Origin: Larus michahellis
Taxonomy: Eukaryota; Chordata; Aves; Charadriiformes; Laridae
Length of the DNA: 64,000 nucleotides
Assembly (NCBI RefSeq): GCF_964199755.1
Contig: NC_133896.1
Location: 63,777,142 to 63,841,141, forward strand
Direction of reading: 5' to 3'
Under the pieces are notes generated by a model. It had not been told where the DNA came from. It did not search any database and saw only the letters and a list, made by a program, of their open reading frames with translations. Made by a program: the position numbers and the translations under genes. This document shows, in pieces, positions 58,001 to 64,000 of this stretch. How positions within the stretch are numbered: the stretch's first letter is position 1; each line of letters starts with the position of its first letter.

Positions 58001-61000
58001 CTCCTGAGGACTGTGCTTGCCAAAATGGCTCTGCAGCCCTCATCCAAGTGAGCAGGGAATAGTCTGAAAGGGCTTGGCAAAGTCCGTAATACTCTGTGGA
58101 AGGAGAAAAACTGTCAGGACTAAATTAGGGTCGCAGGGTTTTAACAATTCAGCTATCCCAAGGAAGGAAGATGAATTTTTGATTTGCAGGAGAGCAGAGA
58201 TTTTTATTGTGGCAGAGCAACAAAAACATTTTGCTGGCTTATCTGCCATGTTTCTTTTCTCAATACAGAGCCTGTTATCGAAGACAGCTTTTCCTTCATC
58301 TGGGACAAAGGTCCCACACAAAGGCTTCCGACACCTGAGATTTACTCCTGGTGCTGACTCGGATGACTCTACCCAAGCTTCTCTTGTCAACATTAATCCC
58401 TTTACACCAGAGTCGTATCGACAAATGATCTTTCTTCCTAATGGCAAGCGGAAGACCAGAGGAGAGCTGTAAGTGAGCTACTCTTAAATACGAGGCTGGA
58501 AGGAGACTGTTTGAAGGAGATAAGTAATGATGGAGACGTTTAGTATCTGGACTTATTTGCTAACAATGAATCATCCACTTCCGTGGTATTCATTGGTGCA
58601 GAGCAAACACTAGCAGACATATGAAGATAATAGAAACATAAATAAAAATCAATCTTTGCCTTTGTTCAGAAATGTTAGTGGGGGATCAACACCTAACTTC
58701 AATGCTATGGCTGTAGGAGAAAATTGTACCTCTTTCTTTCTCAACCGTGGGTAGAGTGGAGCTTGATTCAGGTATGCACAAACCCACAACTCGGACGAAA
58801 TGACGTGCATGTTTGCATGTAATACAGCGTTTAAGATGGGTGCAGGCTACTGCTGACATGCAAAAGTTCCAGATCTGGTCTGGGTTAACCAAGACACAAA
58901 CATAGTCAAATACCTGTGTGCTACAATGACATTCAGGTTCTCTCATAGCCCCAGCTGGAATAAATGCTCAGCTGGGTATCCCTCTTGAAAGCACAGTGGG
59001 GGCACTTTTCTCCTTCACTAGGAGCTTGTTGTGCAAGGTCACCTCCCACGCAGCTTCACCAGTAATAAGGTGACCAGGAGAATGATGCCCCTGGAGAATG
59101 GTACTCTGTCCTGTGGGCAGTACTGAAGTTGGTATGTGGAGGCTTTCTAGATGGAAACAAAGACTTTCTAGCCTGGGACTACAGTCTGAGGCATCAATTG
59201 GAAACTTGTTGTGTATTAATGCTGTACAAAATACATCTTGAATTAAATTGTGAGCAAGGTCTGAAAATTCTTTTGAAAAATGTTTTAATTTCAAATCTCA
59301 GTTGGATTGCTTCACTGAAATGATACATCCAGACTTTCCTAAACTTCTGTTATAGGAGCGATCCTGATCATAGCAGCCAGATAAAACAGGAGCTACCTAC
59401 AAAGGTGAGTGTCTCTGTATTTTCCCCTCCACAGAGAGGATAAGGTGCTTGTAAAGATTGCTTGATAAATTTTATTCTGCTATTGGAGTATAAATCATGG
59501 TGGCATGACAGAAGATGAATACCTGACAGAATAATTCTGGGCTGAACGTTTTATGTTAACGTTTGTTTGAGACAACAAACTCTGAAATGATCCCTATCTC
59601 TAAGGGAAACTTGGACTAAAGCAGATCTGAAACTTTGACAAGTAATCCTAAAACTCATTGATTCTTGGTTAGGAGGCCTTGCTAGGAAATATAATATAAC
59701 TCGTGTTCCTCAAGGGGAACTGTATTACTATATTATTGAGTTAGCCTAAACAGTGACGGTACCTTTGTGGTTTGAAAAAGCAGATGTATTGCTGTTCCTA
59801 TGAATCAGTGTAGTGAGCGTCTCTGGATGTGAATGGAACATGGCTTCTATATTGCAAATAACATATGGACCTGCACTGCAAAAACACAGAGACTGAGCTG
59901 CACAGCTCTGATGTGGATAAGTACTGAGGGCAGAGCTTCAGTTGCAGTAGTCACAGTGGCAAACTTCTGAGGCAGGGCAGCAAATCCTGTACTCTCCTTC
60001 AGCAGGAAAATGTACAGCTGGGGGGTATCTACGTGCCTTGGGGTCCAAGGGAAGGCCCCACCACAGCTTATGTAGCTACAGAACGGCAAGCACTGTCTTA
60101 CAACTCAAACCCAAGTTCTCTTGCTGTTGCTGACTTCTGTGCTTTGCTCGCAAACCTCAGTGGTGGGGTGTGTTGGCCTGGCTGTGTGGGGTAGACTGTG
60201 AGGTCTTGTGTACCCTTAGCTGTGCTGGCAGAACGGGGAGCTGGTGTGGGAATGTGGGTTCCTGCAGCTGCTTTCCTTTTTCCCAGTTTTATCTGGGGGG
60301 GGGGAAGCTGGCCTATCCAGCTGGCTTCTGGAAAGCAAGCCAAGCCTAAATTGAATGTCTGTGTTCAGATGAGGTAAAAATCTCAATTTTTCTGAGCAGC
60401 CCCTTGAAGGAAGTATCTTGTCTTGTGCAAGTAGGTAGAATTGTTCATTGTAATTGTGAAACAGTTAGGCTTACTGGAAGAATGATGGCACCCTCTAGCC
60501 GAGGAGACTGGTATTGCAGAAAAACTGGTCTTGGTGGGGGGGGGAAAAACTGCGGGTAACATCCGGGGTTATCACAATTCTTGTTCTCCTTGGAAGAAAG
60601 CCTCAAATAACTTGTGTCTTACTGAAATATTATTCTGCTTGAGTGCTGATTAGACAGAGTATGTAATATAGATATAAAATTATGTACTAGGTTATCTTTA
60701 TTCCCTGAGCTTTTTATGATACTGTAAAATACAGCTGCCTTCTGTTTCATGTGGGCCACATCTTACTGGTTGTAAGGACCAACTCTTTAACCCAACCCTT
60801 TAAGGTCATATACCATGTACTACAGCAATCACAGCAGTGGTTTCTGTGGAAACCACCATGCAACATGAGCCACTGTCCCTGTAAGGGATGTAGGAGGATG
60901 AAGAAAAATCACTTAGTCCGTTCTCTTATTGTTCACTTCATGCTCCACTGCTTATCTCTTCTTTACTTATCTCCCCTGGCAGTAGACATCACTCTACAAG

Positions 61001-62849
61001 CAGTACCAGCAGCTTGTATTTCCCTAGTGACCATTACTGTAGCAATAACGATGTTCCAGCTGTTCTGCAGGCTCTTAGCCCTTTGTGGAAAAGTGGCTCC
61101 TGGTGAGAAATCACTGGGAATACAAACAGATACACTGAGACCTGCTAATCTGCCATTAGTCAACAGCTGGTGCTTCAAACCTGATGAGAGCCTGAACTGC
61201 TGCAGAATGTCCTTGCTGCAGGCAACCTTAGCTGCCAAAGTAAGGCACCTCTACATAGCCGGGGCCACACTAAGCCAATGCATCAAACTTCTCTCCTGAG
61301 TTCAAAATAGGACCTAGCTTTTAGTTAAACACAAGTTCAGTACATGAATCTGGCTAACTTAGAGGTACTGGGCTTCCACCTACCAAGGCTGGTAACACAT
61401 CTTCTTGAGTTTGCAGCAGCTGGGCAAAAGACAAGTATTTTGCTATTGCCTGCTGTTCATCCCTGACTGACTCCATCAGCCATGGGTCTAGGAACTGGGC
61501 AGGGCTGCCAAGGGAAGACATGTCATGGTAGTAACCCAAGGAGGCATAGGCACATACAGCCAACTAGACTACAGTTCTCCTTAGCTGCAACTTCTACCTC
61601 TATGACTTGCAAGTCATGGCTTTAATAAAACAAAACAAAAAACAAACCACAAAAAAACTTGGCCAAACCAGGCCAAGATGGCCTTTGTTAGGTGGTCAGA
61701 AAAAACTCCACAACGTACCTAAGTGAATGGTAGCATTTCAAGAAGAACTGGTAGTGCGCCTGCACACGTGCCTGGATGAACATCCAGAATGGGAGAGGGC
61801 GCAACATGGGTGCTCTGTGACACAAGTATACACAGCTCTAAAAACATGACAGATGTTGTTATCTAAGTCTCTTAACTCATACTTGTCTCTGCTGTTTTTG
61901 TGACCTTGTAGAGATATCCTCTGAAAGAGAGCAACATGGTTTCCCGCTACAAGAAAGAGTTCCTGGAACTAGAAAAAATTGGTGTGGGGGAATTTGGCTC
62001 TGTCTACAAGTGCATCAAACGCCTTGATGGATGCGTTTATGCCATCAAACGCTCCAAAAGGCCTCTGGCAGGATCCTCAGATGAGTGAGTGTGCTAGCTA
62101 GATACTGCCAGTTGAAATGATGGGCATGTTCTTGGGAGGTGTGATGGGGAAGGAGGGAGTGTGGATCTAAAGGTATCTGAGGGGTGTCATGAGCAAAAAC
62201 TGGCTGCTGTTGCACTCCCAAGTAACAGATGGGAGAGTGGGGGAAGTTACCACTTCAGGATTATCGGATATAAATGTCTGAGAAAGGGAAGAAGCCACGT
62301 GCATCACAGGGTGAGATGACTGCTTACCTGAACTCCTTGGGTCCATGCAGCCAGTCTATTTAAAACAATATCAAATAGTTTGTTTGTGGTATGTCCCTGC
62401 CCTGCTGTATGGCCGGCACTGTTCACATCTGTGTTGACCAGCTAGTGCTGTCCTGCATGCTAAAGCAAAACCTTTGTAGCTGCCTTTGCCTCTTTAACAA
62501 AAGTTTGCTCAGTGAGTGGGGTTTTTTTTGACAGCTGCTCAGCACATTTGGGCAAGGGCAGGTGTTGCTTCAGCAGCTGTGGGAGCCAGTCTGTCTGCCA
62601 AAAACCCCCAAGAGAAAGTCCTCAACACTCTGCCTTCCCTTTCTCAAGCTAGGCTGCAAAACAGGGCTCCTCTTGTGGCCCCAAGCAGGACCTTGTCACA
62701 CTGCTTTTTCTGTGCCTGTTTCTCTAGGCAGCTGGCGCTGCGCGAGGTTTATGCTCACGCTGTCCTTGGACATCACCCCCATGTTGTGCGCTACTACTCG
62801 GCGTGGGCAGAGGATGATCACATGATTATCCAGAATGAACACTGCAATG
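54672..62849 (+). CDS. WEE2: WEE2, Wee1-like protein kinase 2 (first five coding exons; 3' end outside window)
   Basis: WEE2 is the oocyte-specific Wee1-family kinase. In mammals it phosphorylates CDK1 on Tyr15 to hold prophase-I arrest and is needed for exit from metaphase II. The five exons join in frame to 292 codons plus one base. The N-terminal regulatory region has several S/T-P sites (SPLPATP, DTPHTPK, NPFTPES) that resemble CDK targets in Wee1 proteins. The kinase domain starts near residue 210 with the Gly-rich loop [12 protein letters not shown] (217-228) and the ATP-binding Lys in YAIKRS (Lys240). It continues with the alphaC segment [20 protein letters not shown] (probable Glu258) and the hinge IIQNEHCN (Asn288 at the Wee-family gatekeeper position). 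The C-lobe, including the HxD and DLG motifs, is beyond 64000. The block [20 protein letters not shown] and [12 protein letters not shown] favour WEE2 over WEE1, as does the location next to DENND11. Confidence 0.95.
56310..56460 (+). mobile_element. CR1 LINE 3' tail, short fragment
   Basis: Matches the last ~150 bp of the copy at 5100-5545: GAAGTTGTGGATGCCCCATC, GGCTTTGAGCAGCCT, GTCCCTGCCCATGGCAGG, then AAGGTCCCTTCCAA and CCATTCTATGG. More diverged than the first copy, and the octamer repeat is reduced to one degenerate unit. Confidence 0.92.
57778..57850. repeat. 36-bp imperfect tandem duplication
   Basis: TTTCTTGTCAC-TTTGCCAGTAGCA occurs twice, 36 bp apart, with small indels, inside WEE2 intron 1. 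A simple local duplication. Confidence 0.75.
58269..58468 (+). CDS. WEE2: WEE2 second coding exon
   Basis: 200 nt, acceptor AATACAG and donor GTAAGT. It encodes [40 protein letters not shown] and [20 protein letters not shown], then RKTRGE and two bases of a Leu codon. The VNINPFTP core is a hallmark of Wee1/Wee2 N-terminal regions. Confidence 0.95.
58469..59354 (+). other. WEE2 intron 2
   Basis: About 0.9 kb, GT-AG. Nothing recognised in it. Confidence 0.8.
59355..59403 (+). CDS. WEE2: WEE2 third coding exon
   Basis: 49 nt, acceptor GTTATAG and donor GTGAGT. It completes a Leu codon and encodes [16 protein letters not shown]. It is short and weakly conserved, but phases on both sides fit and the K before the next exon's R matches the human ..AKR.. 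junction. Confidence 0.88.
59404..61911 (+). other. WEE2 intron 3
   Basis: 2.5 kb, GT-AG. It includes an unrecognised open frame around 60751-61299 (see findings) and short G runs near 60295 and 60535. No transposon recognised. Confidence 0.75.
61912..62084 (+). CDS. WEE2: WEE2 fourth coding exon (kinase Gly-rich loop and ATP lysine)
   Basis: 173 nt, acceptor CTTGTAG and donor GTGAGT. It encodes [40 protein letters not shown] and [17 protein letters not shown] plus two bases of Glu252. It contains the P-loop GxGEFG and the catalytic lysine of the AIK motif. Confidence 0.97.
62085..62727 (+). other. WEE2 intron 4
   Basis: 643 bp between the P-loop exon and the alphaC exon. Nothing recognised in it. 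Confidence 0.85.
62728..62849 (+). CDS. WEE2: WEE2 fifth coding exon (alphaC helix to hinge)
   Basis: 122 nt, acceptor TCTCTAG and donor GTAAGA. It completes Glu252 and encodes [40 protein letters not shown] and one base of a Gly codon. The next exon (human GSLQAAISEN) is not found before 64000. Confidence 0.97.
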
Positions 62850-64000
62850 GTAAGAGCTGTGACATTGCCAAAGGCTGAGCTCTCAGGATGGGTACAGTTA
62901 CCTTCTTTTGTACTTAAAAATGGGATTACTTGGTTTACAACAAAGCAAACGGCGCTGGGGCTACAGTTCCATGGAGAATCCAGTAAGGACTCATAATATT
63001 TAGACAAAACTCTGAATGGTGCCAATGTCTTACAAGTAGTGAATACTCTCTAATTTGTGGGATTTTAAAACTGTTCCTCGGTGTTGGCTGGCCTGGAAAA
63101 GTATTCCCCATGCCGATGCTCAGAGCTGTGTCTGGGACAGCCCAAGTAAAACCTGCTATGAGTGACTCAAGAGCAGCTAACTTAAGTGCCATGTATCTTG
63201 GAAACAAACCCTTCTTAATGAAGGGGAGTAATGATTTGAAGAGTGATCACGTGGTTGAGATGAAGGCATCTTGAGTAGAAGAAAGGGCCCAACAGCTGCA
63301 GAGGAACACAACTAAATAATGAGGTAAACTGTAAAAGGGGTGCTGCAGGCAGGGTGGTACACTCTTACTTGGGTTTGCCCTTGGCCACACCACGGTTTGG
63401 GAGATGCTAGAAAAGACGCCTCTGGCTGTCAGAGGAGCTGAAGGCGAATACAGAGCTCTCATCTTTCAATTGTTCCTGTAGTCTTGGGGCTCAATGGTGA
63501 GTGGTGATACCTGTTTGCAGTAATGACTTCAAATCTGGTGGAGGTAACCATGAAATGTGGTGCTCACTGCTTCAGCATTGTTGTGTTTCTCGAGTTCTAG
63601 TGGATGAATGTCTGAGACTAAAGGAGAAGTGGTGAAAAGCAGGCTGATGGGGAGCAAGTCCATGGTATTTGCTAGTCCTGAAATAGCCAGAGTGCCTTAA
63701 TGGAAACCCACAAAACTCTGTTTCTGTGTCAAATGTTACATTCTTCAGTCAAAAATCTGCTAGTGGGAGCTTGATTTCCTTATTCCACCATTCATATACC
63801 TGCTTTCTGCCTGTAAGTATGGCAAAAGTAATTTAACTTTCCACTGTTTGCTTGCAGCAGTGTCAGCATCACTACCAGGTCAGCCCTTCTGGTGCTGCAG
63901 GTAGAACTGCAGTTGCTCAGTCCTTGGCAAGCAGGAGGCAGGGTGCTCTCTGGCAATGGAAAGGCTGAAGCCAAATGTTGATGTCCAAGTTGATCACTAG
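62850..64000 (+). other. WEE2 intron 5, start
   Basis: From the donor after the hinge exon to the window edge. I looked for the next kinase exon and did not find it. No repeat recognised. Confidence 0.75.

Larger units (their letters stand above)
55005..58268 (+). other. WEE2 intron 1
   Basis: 3.3 kb intron. It contains a CR1 tail at about 56310-56460 and a 36-bp imperfect tandem duplication near 57778-57850. Nothing else recognised. Confidence 0.8.

Noticed and set aside
1-64000. CRISPR arrays, bacterial operons, integrated viruses or phage genes
   Set aside because: The content is spliced vertebrate genes throughout. The only regular array (30681-30920) is a spacer-free minisatellite, and no retroviral gag/pol/env or LTR pair was recognised.

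Overview
This is a 64 kb piece of a vertebrate nuclear genome, almost certainly a bird. Genes are split into short exons with GT-AG introns. Two chicken-repeat-1 (CR1) LINE tails are present; the first (about 5100-5545) ends in the CR1-type octamer microsatellite (ATTCTGTG repeats). The gene order AGK - DENND11 - WEE2 matches human 7q34 as I remember it. I found no prokaryotic, viral or plasmid genes and no CRISPR array. I recognised no tRNA or rRNA gene by eye.

Layout. (1) 1-32295, plus strand: 14 coding exons of AGK, the mitochondrial acylglycerol kinase. The exon or exons encoding the N-terminal ~34 residues lie to the left of the window. The intron sequence contains a CR1 tail, a 20-G run, a 22-A run and a homogeneous 40-bp tandem repeat at 30681-30920. 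(2) 32296 to about 34030: AGK 3' UTR and the tail-to-tail junction with the next gene. (3) About 34030-50559, minus strand: all nine coding exons of DENND11 (KIAA1147/LCHN), giving 445 codons. It has a probable ~5 kb 3' UTR, a 6 kb first intron, and a CpG-island promoter with Sp1-type GC boxes and a GGCGC/GGCAC pentamer array. (4) About 50900-54630: intergenic sequence between the divergent DENND11 and WEE2 genes, with a small cluster of TAATT homeodomain-like sites. (5) 54672-62849 and beyond, plus strand: the first five coding exons of WEE2, the oocyte Wee1-like kinase. They run through the N-terminal regulatory region and the N-lobe to the hinge; the rest of the kinase domain lies beyond 64000.

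The three genes are not an operon and have unrelated roles: mitochondrial lipid phosphorylation and protein import, a DENN-domain protein, and meiotic CDK1 inhibition. AGK and DENND11 converge, with 3' ends possibly only a few hundred bases apart. DENND11 and WEE2 diverge, with start codons about 4.1 kb apart. I did not find an evident new biological system. The items most worth checking are the 40-bp palindrome-rich minisatellite, an upstream ORF overlapping the WEE2 start, the half-decayed pentamer array in the DENND11 promoter, the homeobox-site cluster, and single-residue departures from the human sequence in AGK and WEE2. Comparisons with human proteins are from memory, not from an alignment.
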